A stretch of 32,716 nt of DNA from Oscillospiraceae bacterium (GCA_024699425.1 JAILPP010000079.1:1-32716), one strand, 5' to 3'; positions 24,991-32,716 are shown, counted from the first letter of the stretch. The notes: generated from the sequence alone by a model not told the origin. A program made the numbers and translations.

Positions 24991-25836
24991 TCAGTCCGGA
25001 AACTGGATATGTCCGTCCTGATCGACATCGGGTTCGATCAGGGGGATATTTTTATCTACAAGGGCATTCCCGTAAATGTCCGTCAGACGGAACGTGAACG
25101 GTCCCGCACCCAGAAAGCGAGTCTCGAAATAGTTGTAATTCCGCCGCGGGATCTCCACAAAATTCCCGTCCGTATCGAGATATTCGAGCCGTGTGACCGG
25201 GTACTTGTGATTGCGCACCTGTACACCCGCCCAGAATGCCGTGCTGCCCTCCTTGAAACGATACGTCACAGGGGCATCTGCTGCCGTGTAACGGGGGATA
25301 ATATGCCAACTGCACGGCACACGCCCCTTTTCCACGGGGGCGATCAGCGGGAATGCGTCCGTGTACAGATCGAGATCTCCTTTCTTGCCTTCGGGGAGTT
25401 CGTCCGTGACCAGCATCCGTATCGTTCCGGATTCGCCCGTGACTTCAAGATATGCCCCTGCAAGCTGGGAATTGTTCCAGTCATAATAATTCATGGCAAC
25501 GATCCAGTAATCCTTCGGAACAGGGTCAAGCATGGCACACCCGCCGACATAACCGCCGCCGTAAAAGGTCGCATCGCCCGTGTGAACCGTGCCTTTGGGT
25601 TCAAGGGTGTACTGTTTCTTGAACTGCTTCATCAGTGCCATGTCGAACACGTCGATCACACCGTCCGCATTCAGGTCGAACCCCTCCGGAATGTCCTGTG
25701 TCTTTCCGTGAAGGAAGTCCCGCAGCAGTGGGATATTGCCCGAATCGGTGTCCTCCTGCGCCGCATGGACAGAAAGCGGAAACAGACAGAGTGCCGTCAG
25801 TACGGTCAGAACCAGAGGTCTAACAAATCGTTTCAT
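24991..25836 (-). CDS. Secreted bacterial expansin with a degenerate N-terminal dockerin
   Basis: Loosens cellulose without hydrolysing it. It has 281 residues: a signal peptide (1 to about 25, VHA-AQ), a dockerin-like segment (about 34-72) and a two-domain expansin (about 86-281) that follows B. subtilis EXLX1 almost to its end (GHIQFPD). D1 keeps Thr90 (EXLX1 Thr12), Asp145 (Asp71) and Asp156 (Asp82), but Tyr73 is replaced by Leu147. D2 keeps the cellulose-binding aromatics as Phe201-Trp202 and the RNHKYP strand. The dockerin has one complete calcium loop, DLNADGVIDVFD. The first loop is missing, leaving only its helix (PLLRDFLHGK) right after the signal peptide. GGGAGGG precedes the start. 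It overlaps the ART-like gene by 17 nt and precedes the GTPase-NYN gene by 18 nt. Confidence 0.9.
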   Translation of the reverse strand: MKRFVRPLVLTVLTALCLFPLSVHAAQEDTDSGNIPLLRDFLHGKTQDIPEGFDLNADGVIDVFDMALMKQFKKQYTLEPKGTVHTGDATFYGGGYVGGCAMLDPVPKDYWIVAMNYYDWNNSQLAGAYLEVTGESGTIRMLVTDELPEGKKGDLDLYTDAFPLIAPVEKGRVPCSWHIIPRYTAADAPVTYRFKEGSTAFWAGVQVRNHKYPVTRLEYLDTDGNFVEIPRRNYNYFETRFLGAGPFTFRLTDIYGNALVDKNIPLIEPDVDQDGHIQFPD

Positions 25837-26584
25837 CGCAGATTCCCTCCCATGAGATCTGTGCTTTCCAGTGCGAATAGGCTTTCACGTCCTCTGCATC
25901 CGGTGTCTCTCCCGACTGCAACGCCGTCAGCACCCGTATTCCCGCAAGCCGTCCGTCATCGTCTGACGGACAAGTTCCGCATCGCTGCGGCAGTCGGGCA
26001 GGAACGGCTTTCACTGCGGTCACGGGCGGATTTCCATCCGCATCCGTGATGGCAAGCATATCCTGCGTGAGGGGCATTTCTTCGATACAAAGCGGCAGGG
26101 ACGGCGGGAGCAGTATTTCCGCCTCGTCCGCCTTGGCATAATCGGCAAGCAGCTTTGCCATGGGAATGCAGGGCGTTCCGACAGGCAGCACGAACTGCAT
26201 GAGCGCAATGCCCGTGCGGTCACGGTAGGCATCAAGAAAACCGACCGTCGAGGTCGATGTGAACGAAATGCAAGTCCCTCTCTCCCGCATTGTCAGATAA
26301 TCCGCATAGCGCTCTACACGATAGGTACAGACAGGATCTTCCAGCGGACGGAATGCCGCCGCCAGATTATGCAGCACAGCAAACAGCCGCTTGCCATCCG
26401 CTAAAATGGACGGATTCAGGCGCTTTCCCTCCGCTGCCCTTGCCTGTTCCGTGCCGATTCCGTGGAAAAAGAGCGCATTGAGTGTCACATAGGCTTTCGG
26501 GTCATCCCAGAAGGGGTCATCTCCTGTTGTATCCCCGATGTACCAGCGGACAGCACGGCGCTGTGCTTCGGTCAGTTTTTCCAT
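25820..26584 (-). CDS. ADP-ribosyltransferase-fold protein (R-S-E class, ExE)
   Basis: A 254-residue protein with the layout of ADP-ribosyltransferase exoenzymes, which transfer ADP-ribose from NAD+ to a target. LTEAQRRAVRWYIGD opens the domain. The triad is present in order and at normal spacing: Arg89 in CTYRVERY, STS at 110-112 in SFTSTSTVGF, and Glu154-x-Glu156 in ADEAEILLPPS. An ExE end usually goes with arginine as acceptor. There is no signal peptide, so it should stay in the cell unless exported by another route. The start at 26584 has GGGAGGAG 6 nt ahead, which rules out the longer frame from 26602. It is first in a unit with the expansin (17-nt overlap) and the GTPase-NYN gene. The target and any neutralising partner are unknown. 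Confidence 0.75.
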   Translation of the reverse strand: MEKLTEAQRRAVRWYIGDTTGDDPFWDDPKAYVTLNALFFHGIGTEQARAAEGKRLNPSILADGKRLFAVLHNLAAAFRPLEDPVCTYRVERYADYLTMRERGTCISFTSTSTVGFLDAYRDRTGIALMQFVLPVGTPCIPMAKLLADYAKADEAEILLPPSLPLCIEEMPLTQDMLAITDADGNPPVTAVKAVPARLPQRCGTCPSDDDGRLAGIRVLTALQSGETPDAEDVKAYSHWKAQISWEGICDETIC

Positions 26585-26623
26585 TACAAACTCCTCCCGC
26601 ATGGCTGAATTGGTCTTAATTAA

Positions 26624-26652
26624 AGTATACCATATCTGCGGTTAAATTGCAA
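26624..26652 (-). promoter_or_regulatory. Promoter of the ART-expansin-GTPase/NYN unit
   Basis: Minus strand TTGCAA (26647-26652), a 17-nt spacer, TATACT (26624-26629) with TGG before it. The leader is about 35 nt. Confidence 0.75.
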
Positions 26653-26784
26653 GAATCAAATCTGCCTGCTCCCGTTGTCGGGCAAGTCCGTAGAAACCAA
26701 AGCGCATCATACTATTTGTATAAACAGCAGCATCTTGCACAAGCAAAAAGGGAAACTTTTTACAGAAAAATTTACAAAATGTAG

Positions 26785-26813
26785 TTGACTTTATTCGCAA
26801 AACGTGGTAATAT
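26785..26813 (+). promoter_or_regulatory. Promoter of the transglutaminase-like gene
   Basis: TTGACT (26785-26790), a 17-nt spacer, TAATAT (26808-26813) with TGG before it. The leader is about 80 nt. Confidence 0.7.
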
Positions 26814-26902
26814 AAGGATAGAGATAAGATTAATGGTTTTCGATGTTCAAAAATATACAGAAGGTAATTATGACTGGTGTTTTTACAAAGGAGATGAGTT
26901 TT

Positions 26903-29221
26903 ATGACAACGATGTTTCGTAAACTGACTGCACTGGCAGCCGCAGGTGCCATGGTACTTGCACAGATACCGGCGTTCACACAGACAACATTTGCAGTCGA
27001 TGATAATTCCTCGCTGTTTGAAGGCTTTGATGTTCCGGTTCCCGGTGATCCGCTGACAGAATCCACCGACCCGACAGAATCCGCACAGACGGAAACACCG
27101 GTTTCTGATTCTGATCCGGAAATCCCTGATTTCTCCGGTCTTAAAATCGAAGGGCTTACACAGGAACAAGTCGTGTTTGCCGCTGAAAGAATCTACCGCG
27201 CCATTGCTGACCCCACCATGCCTGAAGCCGATAAGGAAGGCAATCTGTCCCGGATCGTAAAACTCGACGAGGGCAGCGGAACCCTCTTTCAGGTGCAGAA
27301 CAATTCCGATTCCAAAGATGCGTTAAGGCAGGCGCTTTCCAACCTGTTTACAACGATCGTCTATACCTACCGTGAAGGTCTGCTGGTCAAGCCGTTTCCC
27401 GATTACTATACAGGCATCTCCACACTGGCAGAAGTGCCCCTCCTCAAAGAGGAAGAACTGGACGGCGAAGACACCGAACTGACCACTTTGCAGGAGGTCT
27501 ACTGCTACAACGAACTCGCTTTCTCGTATCTGGTCAACGCAGATCAGTATGCATCGGAATACAAAAAAGTCAATGCACTGTTTGACACCATTCTGAACAA
27601 GGCAAACCCGAACTGGTCCGCAGCGGAAAAAGCTGTGTTCTTCCACGATTATCTTTCGATTTACTGCAATTATGACTACGCTGTTTCCAAGGACTATGAC
27701 GATGCCCTCAAACGCTGGGAGAATACCGAGCAGGCAGCATGGAAAAAAGCGCTTGCCGAGTGGGAAGCGGACGGAAAAATCGGCGACAAGCCCATTTGCC
27801 CGCCCAGTCCCGATGCGTTCAGCTTTGAGTGCTTCACTGCACGGGATATGCTCTCCAAGCGGCTGGGCGTGTGCCATGCCTATGCGTGGCTGTACAATGC
27901 GCTGATGAACGAAAGCGGCGTGGAAACCTTCTTTGTACAGAGCCTGAATATGAACCATTCGTGGAATCTGGTTCACATCGGTGAGGATTATTACCATGTC
28001 GATCTGACATGGGACGATCAGGGCATGACCAGAACCCTATCCGGCATTCAGATCAATCATGACCCCACTCTTGAAGAGTACAAGAACGAAGCGGGCGACT
28101 GGCTGACAGGTTACGGCAATCAGGTCGATCATACACATCTTCTGGTATCTTCCGCAGAGATGCTGAAAGCGAATGAGCGCAATGAAAGCTGCTACTACTA
28201 CGACAGCGCCAAAGGCGAAAAAATATATTTCACCGACTGGCTCATGACCACAGGTGCAAATACATTCGGCATGGCAAAGAGCGATGCCATGACAAAAGGC
28301 GGCTTCTGGAGCGAGGCACTCAGTGCGATTCTGCCGTTCAAGGGCGGCTGGGTCGTAAAAACGTACAATGATATGAACGGATACAAGACCGATGACGATG
28401 AGTATCTGATCCACTATCTCCTTTATACCTATGATGCGCAGACCAATACTTCCCGCTGCACCGGACAGGTCGCAACCGAGGGAAATATGGATGACCCGTG
28501 GTATCGTTGTATCTCCGTCGGCAACGGTATGCGGGAAAAGCCCGCAAGAAATAACTATTCCGTCTGCTGTCTGGACGGTGACAGCGTGCTGTACTATACC
28601 ACAAGAGGCGGCAAGGAACTGCATTTCGTGGTAAGCAAGCCCAACGCACAGGATTATGAGATCAATACCCTTCTGAACGCAGAGGACTATGGTTTTCAGG
28701 AATACGGCTATATTCTGGGAATGTATATTGACGGCAATGTAATGCGCTTCCAGCTTGCATTCACTCCCTATGAACCGCCTGTCGAGAAAACGCTCCCGCT
28801 GGAAACCATTCATGAGATCCTGAGAAACCGCACCAGCTATGCACCGTTTGAACCGTCAGCACAGACCCCTTCTGTCACAGAATCTGCCCCCGCAGAGACT
28901 GCACCCGCCGTTACAACAACCGAAACCACCACCACAACTTCCGCAACCACCACACAAACTACCACAACCGCTGCAACAACTACAGCAACCGAGTCCGTGA
29001 CCGAAGCGACCGCAAGAGGCTATGACATCATCAGCGAAGGATACCTGACCGACGGCGGTCCTGTTCAGATGGTAGACGTTGTTCAGATGGCAAACTACCT
29101 GAGTGGTGCAAAACAGATCCGCAGACAGACCGTTCGTGCAAGAATGGATCTGGACGGCAATAATTATATTGATGTGTACGATCTGACACTCCTCAAATGG
29201 CGGCTCATCAATGAAAAGTAA
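26903..29221 (+). CDS. Secreted transglutaminase-like protein with Thr-rich linker and dockerin
   Basis: Cellulosome-associated protein of 772 residues with a papain-like transglutaminase/protease core. It has a signal peptide (1 to about 31, TTFA), an acidic Ser/Thr-rich stretch and then a helical region with VFFHDYLSIYCNYDYA. The catalytic triad is Cys324 in RLGVCHAYAWLY, His352 in MNHSWNLVHIG and Asp367 in YYHVDLTWDD. A beta-rich region of unknown type follows (about 400-640), then a Thr-rich linker and a C-terminal dockerin with GGPVQMVDVVQMANYL and the calcium loop DLDGNNYIDVYD. The start at 26903 is set by AAAGGAG at 26887-26893; ATGs at 26843 and 26894 lack proper spacing. It may cleave or cross-link proteins or peptidoglycan peptides. 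Confidence 0.88.
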   Translation: MTTMFRKLTALAAAGAMVLAQIPAFTQTTFAVDDNSSLFEGFDVPVPGDPLTESTDPTESAQTETPVSDSDPEIPDFSGLKIEGLTQEQVVFAAERIYRAIADPTMPEADKEGNLSRIVKLDEGSGTLFQVQNNSDSKDALRQALSNLFTTIVYTYREGLLVKPFPDYYTGISTLAEVPLLKEEELDGEDTELTTLQEVYCYNELAFSYLVNADQYASEYKKVNALFDTILNKANPNWSAAEKAVFFHDYLSIYCNYDYAVSKDYDDALKRWENTEQAAWKKALAEWEADGKIGDKPICPPSPDAFSFECFTARDMLSKRLGVCHAYAWLYNALMNESGVETFFVQSLNMNHSWNLVHIGEDYYHVDLTWDDQGMTRTLSGIQINHDPTLEEYKNEAGDWLTGYGNQVDHTHLLVSSAEMLKANERNESCYYYDSAKGEKIYFTDWLMTTGANTFGMAKSDAMTKGGFWSEALSAILPFKGGWVVKTYNDMNGYKTDDDEYLIHYLLYTYDAQTNTSRCTGQVATEGNMDDPWYRCISVGNGMREKPARNNYSVCCLDGDSVLYYTTRGGKELHFVVSKPNAQDYEINTLLNAEDYGFQEYGYILGMYIDGNVMRFQLAFTPYEPPVEKTLPLETIHEILRNRTSYAPFEPSAQTPSVTESAPAETAPAVTTTETTTTTSATTTQTTTTAATTTATESVTEATARGYDIISEGYLTDGGPVQMVDVVQMANYLSGAKQIRRQTVRARMDLDGNNYIDVYDLTLLKWRLINEK

Positions 29222-29242
29222 ATCATCACAGATTCCCGTAAT

Positions 29243-29273
29243 GCCCCGCTGCAATAACAGCGGGGCTGTTTTT
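29243..29273 (+). terminator. Terminator of the transglutaminase-like gene
   Basis: GCCCCGCTG (29243-29251) pairs with CAGCGGGGC (29258-29266), followed by TGTTTTT. A second weaker cruciform (CAGTAA 29287-29292 with TTACTG 29301-29306, inside CTGAAA/TTTCAG) lies just after. Confidence 0.85.
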
Positions 29274-29428
29274 GTGCCTGAAAAGTCAGTAAGACAGACT
29301 TTACTGTTATAGATTTCAGGCTTGATTTTTAGCGTTCATATAATTCTTTTCTATTACCATGAGTGAAAACAGGCAAAAAGCCCCATAGATTGCCGTATAC
29401 TACATATTGTGGCGTTTCGGGCGGATTC

Positions 29429-29457
29429 TTGACAAATGCCACAAGATATGGTATACT
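29429..29457 (+). promoter_or_regulatory. Promoter of the NrdD-tail-like small gene
   Basis: TTGACA (29429-29434), a 17-nt spacer, TATACT (29452-29457) with TGG before it. The 14 bases ending in this -10 are identical to those of the ART-unit promoter. Confidence 0.85.
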
Positions 29458-29492
29458 GAGATTACATCAAAAATCCGTGGGAGGTTTCAGTT

Positions 29493-29756
29493 ATGAAGTA
29501 CAATGTTGTCGGCGGCGAAATGTCATATAAGGAAATCAATGCCTATATGGACATTCTTCAGAAAAAATATCCGGAGCGTCTCTTCCGTGAGGTTACCTTC
29601 AAGGTAGACGGCGATTATGTGGATGTTGACTACACTTATGACACAGTTCCCTTTGAGCGCATCCGCCGCATCACAGGATATCTGGTCGGCAATATGACAC
29701 GCTGGAACAACGGCAAGCGTGCCGAAGAACACGACAGGGTAAAGCATACTGTCTGA
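29493..29756 (+). CDS. Small protein resembling the glycyl-radical tail of anaerobic ribonucleotide reductase
   Basis: An 87-residue soluble protein with its own strong promoter, a GGGAGG site and a terminator. Residues 56-85 (RIRRITGYL, then RWNNGK and DRVKH) resemble the C-terminal end of class III reductase NrdD, where the radical-bearing Gly sits in an RxxGYL motif and the chain ends RVKH. Gly62 would be the counterpart. The first 55 residues (YKEINAYMDILQKKYP, FKVDGDYVDVDYTYD) do not resemble NrdD. Such small proteins are sometimes annotated as anaerobic ribonucleoside-triphosphate reductase. Too small to be an enzyme alone; it could be a spare radical domain, as YfiD is for pyruvate formate-lyase. 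The similarity is read by eye. Confidence 0.6.
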   Translation: MKYNVVGGEMSYKEINAYMDILQKKYPERLFREVTFKVDGDYVDVDYTYDTVPFERIRRITGYLVGNMTRWNNGKRAEEHDRVKHTV

Positions 29757-29764
29757 GTACAACA

Positions 29765-29804
29765 AAAACCCCTCTGTTCCGTGCAGAGGGGTTTTGCTTT
29801 TTCT
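29765..29804. terminator. Bidirectional terminator between the small gene and the FtsX gene
   Basis: AAAACCCCTCTG (29765-29776) pairs with CAGAGGGGTTTT (29784-29795). T-rich tails lie on both strands, fitting the convergent genes on either side. Confidence 0.85.
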
Positions 29805-29810
29805 TTTGGA

Positions 29811-32716
29811 TCAGTCCACAGATTTCAGGGACTCTGCCATATTGATCTTTTCGAGCTTGAAGCCCATGACAAAATTGACAAAGGCATTGAAGCAGAAGGT
29901 CAGCACCACCGACCAGACAAAACTCATCGGCAGGATCTGCACCTTGAACGACACAAGGTCTACTACGATCTGTGCGATCACAAACCGATGCAGGATCACA
30001 CCCAGAAACAGCCCGACAATTACACCAAGTGCTGTCAGCGCAAGGTTCTCACGCAGAACATAGGCTTTGGTTTCTTTCTTGAAGAAGCCCAGCACCTTGA
30101 TCGTGGCAACTTCACGGATACGCTCTGTGATGTTGATGTTGGTCAGATTGTACAGCACGATAAAGGCAAGCCCCGCTGCACAGCCGATTACAAGCAGAAC
30201 CACATAATCCAGCGCTCCCATCATCTTTGCCATACGATCCCGCAGATCCTGATACAGAACAACAAGAGAGATATGTTCCTCATTGGCAAACTTTGTCTGC
30301 GCCTGATAGACATCTGTGCCTTCGGGGAATTTTATCGCCAGCGAATTGCAGTCCGGTTTTTTTCCGATCTGACTTTCGAGTGTCTCCGATGTCACCAGTG
30401 CATAATTATAGACATGATTCTCAAAGATGCCCGTCACCTTCACCTGTACTTCCTGCATATCTTCATTGCGCAGTGTAATCATATCGCCGAGATTCACGCC
30501 GAAACGTTCATGAACGGAATTGCTGACATACGTCTCACCGTTTGCAGGAAATGTCAGCGGCTCGCCATTGACCGTGTGCAGATTCATGTTCATATCGAAT
30601 TCTTCCGGTGCAAACGCTGCGATCACATGCACGCTCTTGGTCTGTGTCCCATACACGAGATCCATTGAGGACTGGTTCAGGCGCGTATACTGTTCCGTTT
30701 CGGCATCCAGCAGCTTGGTAAGCTCCGGCGGAAGATCCGTTCCCGTTATATCACGGAGCCGCATCTCGGCATCCGAGACAAAAACTTCCGTGTACTGTAC
30801 CTCTGCAAAGTCCGCAACGGAGTCACGCAGTCCGAATCCTGTCAGCAGCAGTGCCATGCAGCCGCCGATGCCCACGATCATCATAAAGAATCTGCCCTTG
30901 TAGCGGAAGATATTGCGAATGGATACCTTGTATAGAAAAGGCAGCCGATTCCAGATAAAGGGCAGATATTCCAGCAGGACACGCTTTCCGGGTCTGGGTG
31001 CTTTCGGGCGCATCAGTTCCGAAGCGGGGGCTTTCAGTTCGATGCGGCAGGAAAGCCACGTTGTTCCGATCGAACAGAGCAGCGATGCCGTCAGTGCAAG
31101 CAATGCCAGTTTCCAGTCGAATACAAATTCCAGTTGCATGGGAATGTACATCAACTGATACGACATCCAGATCACGAACGGAAAGACCACCGTTCCGACC
31201 GCAAAGCCCACCACACAGCCGAGCGAAGCCGCACTGCCTGCATAGAAGGCAAATTTGCCCATGATCGCCGCTTCGGAGTAGCCGAGTGCCTTGAGCGTAC
31301 CGATGCCCGTGCGCTGTTCTGCCACCATACGGCTCATCGTTGTCATGCAGACAAGGGCAGCCACCAGAATAAAGAACAGCGGGAACACCTTTGCCACCTG
31401 TCCGACAATATCCGAATCGCTCTCAAAGCTCGAATAACCGACATTGGTATAGCGGTCAAGGACGTAGGTATCCGGCTGTCTGATATCGGAGACGGTCTTT
31501 TCCGCATCTTCGATCTTCCGTTCCGCCTTTGCTATCTCCCGATCGAATTTCGCCTTGCCGTCCTCATATTCTTTCAGACCTTTTTCATATTGCTCCACGC
31601 CGTCCGCATACTTTTTTTCGCCGTCCTCCAGTTCCACGATTCCTTCCTCGTAGCGTTTTTTACCGTCTGCGAGTGCTTTCTTTCCGGCTTCAAGCTGTTG
31701 TCTGCCGTCTGCAAGTTTCTGCACATTGCGTTCGTATTCGGCTTTTCCGCTTTCGTACTCGGCAAGACCCTGTTCATATTCCTTAACACCCTTGTCAAAC
31801 TGTGTCCTGCCGCTTTCATATTCCCGCAAAGCCGCCTCATACTGCCGTTTTCCGGCGTTGAATTCGCTCAACCCCTGCTGATACTGCATTTCGGCTTCCA
31901 CGAGCTTTACTCTGCCGTCATTGATCTCACTTTTTTTGACACCGAGTTTTGTCCACGCATCGGAGATGGCACGTTTTCCCTCGGAGATCTGGATATGCGC
32001 CTTTGCCAGTTCCACCAGACCTTCCGTCATTTCCTTGATCTGATCGAGAGGAATCAGCTCACGGTTTTCGAGTCTTTTCTTGATTTCCTCCTCCTGTGAA
32101 AGCAGATAGGCTTCATTGTCATTCAGTTCATCTTCTTTTGCGGTCAGCTCCTCCTCGGCGGCGGCAAGCTGGGCTTTGCCGTCCTCCAGTTCCTGTTTGC
32201 CCTGATCGAGCTGTGCCTTGGCATCATTGAGCTGTTTTTCGGAATCATCGAGTGTTTTTTTGGCTTCGTCAAGTTCCAGTTTGCCTTTTTCGATCTCCGG
32301 TCTTTTTTCATCAATGAGCTTTTTGGCATCGGCAAGCTGCTTTTCTGCGGCATCGAGTTCTTTTTTACCATCTGCGAGCTGCTTTTCACCGTCAGCGATC
32401 TGCTTTTCCGAATCGGCAAGCTGTTTTTCGCTGTCCCCGATCGTTTTGGCAGAGCGTTCCAGTTCCAGCTTACCGTCGTCGAGTTTCCTGCGGGAATCCT
32501 CCAGTTCCTTTTTGCCGTCATCGAGTTTCTTTTTGGCATCCTGAAGATCTTTTTCGCCTTTTTTACGGTTTTCCTCCAGCTCATCCCTGCCGTCTGTGAG
32601 CTGCTTGTTCGCATCGTCAAGCACATACACATATCTTGCATCGGCAACGTCCTGTGTCAGCGTTTCCCACGGTTCCTGACGTGCATCCATTGCATCATTA
32701 TAGGCATCGGAGTAGA
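29811..32716 (-). CDS. FtsX-family ABC permease with long coiled-coil domain (N-terminus off window)
   Basis: Transmembrane part of a MacB/FtsX-type ABC system; the ATPase is not in the window. The frame is open to the window edge, reading YSDAYNDAMDAR before the Met at 32690, so the true start lies beyond. Residues visible first form about 420 positions of charged coiled coil with DGKxELxxxxxxL-type repeats (31500-32620), probably outside the membrane. Then come membrane helices (FPLFFILVAALVCMTTMSRM), the FtsX signature-like EQRTGIGTLKALGYSEAAIMGKF, a MacB-like periplasmic domain and a second FtsX domain ending near 29814. Related proteins are seen next to ABC ATPases and may pass mechanical signals to envelope partners. 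The end meets a shared terminator. Confidence 0.88.
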   Translation of the reverse strand, partial: YSDAYNDAMDARQEPWETLTQDVADARYVYVLDDANKQLTDGRDELEENRKKGEKDLQDAKKKLDDGKKELEDSRRKLDDGKLELERSAKTIGDSEKQLADSEKQIADGEKQLADGKKELDAAEKQLADAKKLIDEKRPEIEKGKLELDEAKKTLDDSEKQLNDAKAQLDQGKQELEDGKAQLAAAEEELTAKEDELNDNEAYLLSQEEEIKKRLENRELIPLDQIKEMTEGLVELAKAHIQISEGKRAISDAWTKLGVKKSEINDGRVKLVEAEMQYQQGLSEFNAGKRQYEAALREYESGRTQFDKGVKEYEQGLAEYESGKAEYERNVQKLADGRQQLEAGKKALADGKKRYEEGIVELEDGEKKYADGVEQYEKGLKEYEDGKAKFDREIAKAERKIEDAEKTVSDIRQPDTYVLDRYTNVGYSSFESDSDIVGQVAKVFPLFFILVAALVCMTTMSRMVAEQRTGIGTLKALGYSEAAIMGKFAFYAGSAASLGCVVGFAVGTVVFPFVIWMSYQLMYIPMQLEFVFDWKLALLALTASLLCSIGTTWLSCRIELKAPASELMRPKAPRPGKRVLLEYLPFIWNRLPFLYKVSIRNIFRYKGRFFMMIVGIGGCMALLLTGFGLRDSVADFAEVQYTEVFVSDAEMRLRDITGTDLPPELTKLLDAETEQYTRLNQSSMDLVYGTQTKSVHVIAAFAPEEFDMNMNLHTVNGEPLTFPANGETYVSNSVHERFGVNLGDMITLRNEDMQEVQVKVTGIFENHVYNYALVTSETLESQIGKKPDCNSLAIKFPEGTDVYQAQTKFANEEHISLVVLYQDLRDRMAKMMGALDYVVLLVIGCAAGLAFIVLYNLTNINITERIREVATIKVLGFFKKETKAYVLRENLALTALGVIVGLFLGVILHRFVIAQIVVDLVSFKVQILPMSFVWSVVLTFCFNAFVNFVMGFKLEKINMAESLKSVD

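Larger units (their letters stand above)
26585..26902. other. Divergent intergenic region between the ART-like and transglutaminase-like genes
   Basis: It holds the two outward promoters (26624-26652 minus, 26785-26813 plus) and the leader of the transglutaminase-like gene. Between the promoters, 26653-26784 shows no gene or clear repeat. Confidence 0.65.

Noticed and set aside
24940-26049. 369-codon plus-strand frame
   Set aside because: Antisense to the expansin and ART-like genes, both of which have ribosome sites and motifs.
31134-32099. 321-codon plus-strand frame rich in Phe and Leu
   Set aside because: Mirror of the Lys/Glu-rich coiled coil of the FtsX-type protein.

Overview
The window looks like a chromosomal segment from a fibre-degrading, cellulosome-type Ruminococcus or close relative (Oscillospiraceae, Firmicutes). 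The evidence is a secreted GH9 cellulase with a dockerin, a dockerin-bearing transglutaminase-like protein, a bacterial expansin with a degenerate dockerin, Thr-rich linkers of the ruminococcal kind, purine-rich GGAGG ribosome sites, sigma-A promoters (often with an extended -10), and the sporulation genes yqfC, yqfD and ylbJ. R. champanellensis or R. flavefaciens is a plausible neighbourhood, but no species call can be made from sequence reading alone.

Layout, left to right. 1-4708 (-): a large surface protein, C-terminus off the window, with an adhesin-like N-terminal part, six CnaB/SpaA domains and a 39-bp tandem repeat encoding a Thr-rich stalk. 5238-6602 (+): an ArsB/NhaD-SLC13 type permease. 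6736-7980 (-): a HAD phosphatase behind a TetR regulator. 8180-9582 (+), divergent from tetR: an HD-domain protein and a CmpB-like membrane protein, translationally coupled. 9666-9868 (-): two tRNA-Ser genes. 10045-16511 (+): an operon of recJ, rel, a DUF5662 protein and an HD-GYP protein. 16852-19872 (+): the GH9 cellulase, with a very biased codon set. 19901-21341 (-): yqfC-yqfD, and 21414-22400 (+): ylbJ, facing away from them. 22408-26584 (-): a compact three-gene unit made of an ADP-ribosyltransferase-like protein, an expansin, and a TetM-like translational GTPase fused to a Rae1/YacP-type NYN ribonuclease. 26903-29221 (+): the dockerin transglutaminase-like protein. 29493-29756 (+): a small protein resembling the glycyl-radical tail of NrdD. 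29811-32716 (-): an FtsX-family permease with a long coiled coil, N-terminus off the window.

Three themes connect the genes. Extracellular fibre attack and cell-surface architecture: GH9, expansin, transglutaminase-like protein, CnaB surface protein. Nucleotide second messengers: rel and an HD-GYP protein in one operon. Translation and RNA quality control: rel and the GTPase-NYN fusion. The most unusual items are the translational GTPase fused to an A-site ribonuclease domain, and the ART-fold enzyme whose gene overlaps the expansin gene just upstream of it. Every named function is read from motifs without database searches.
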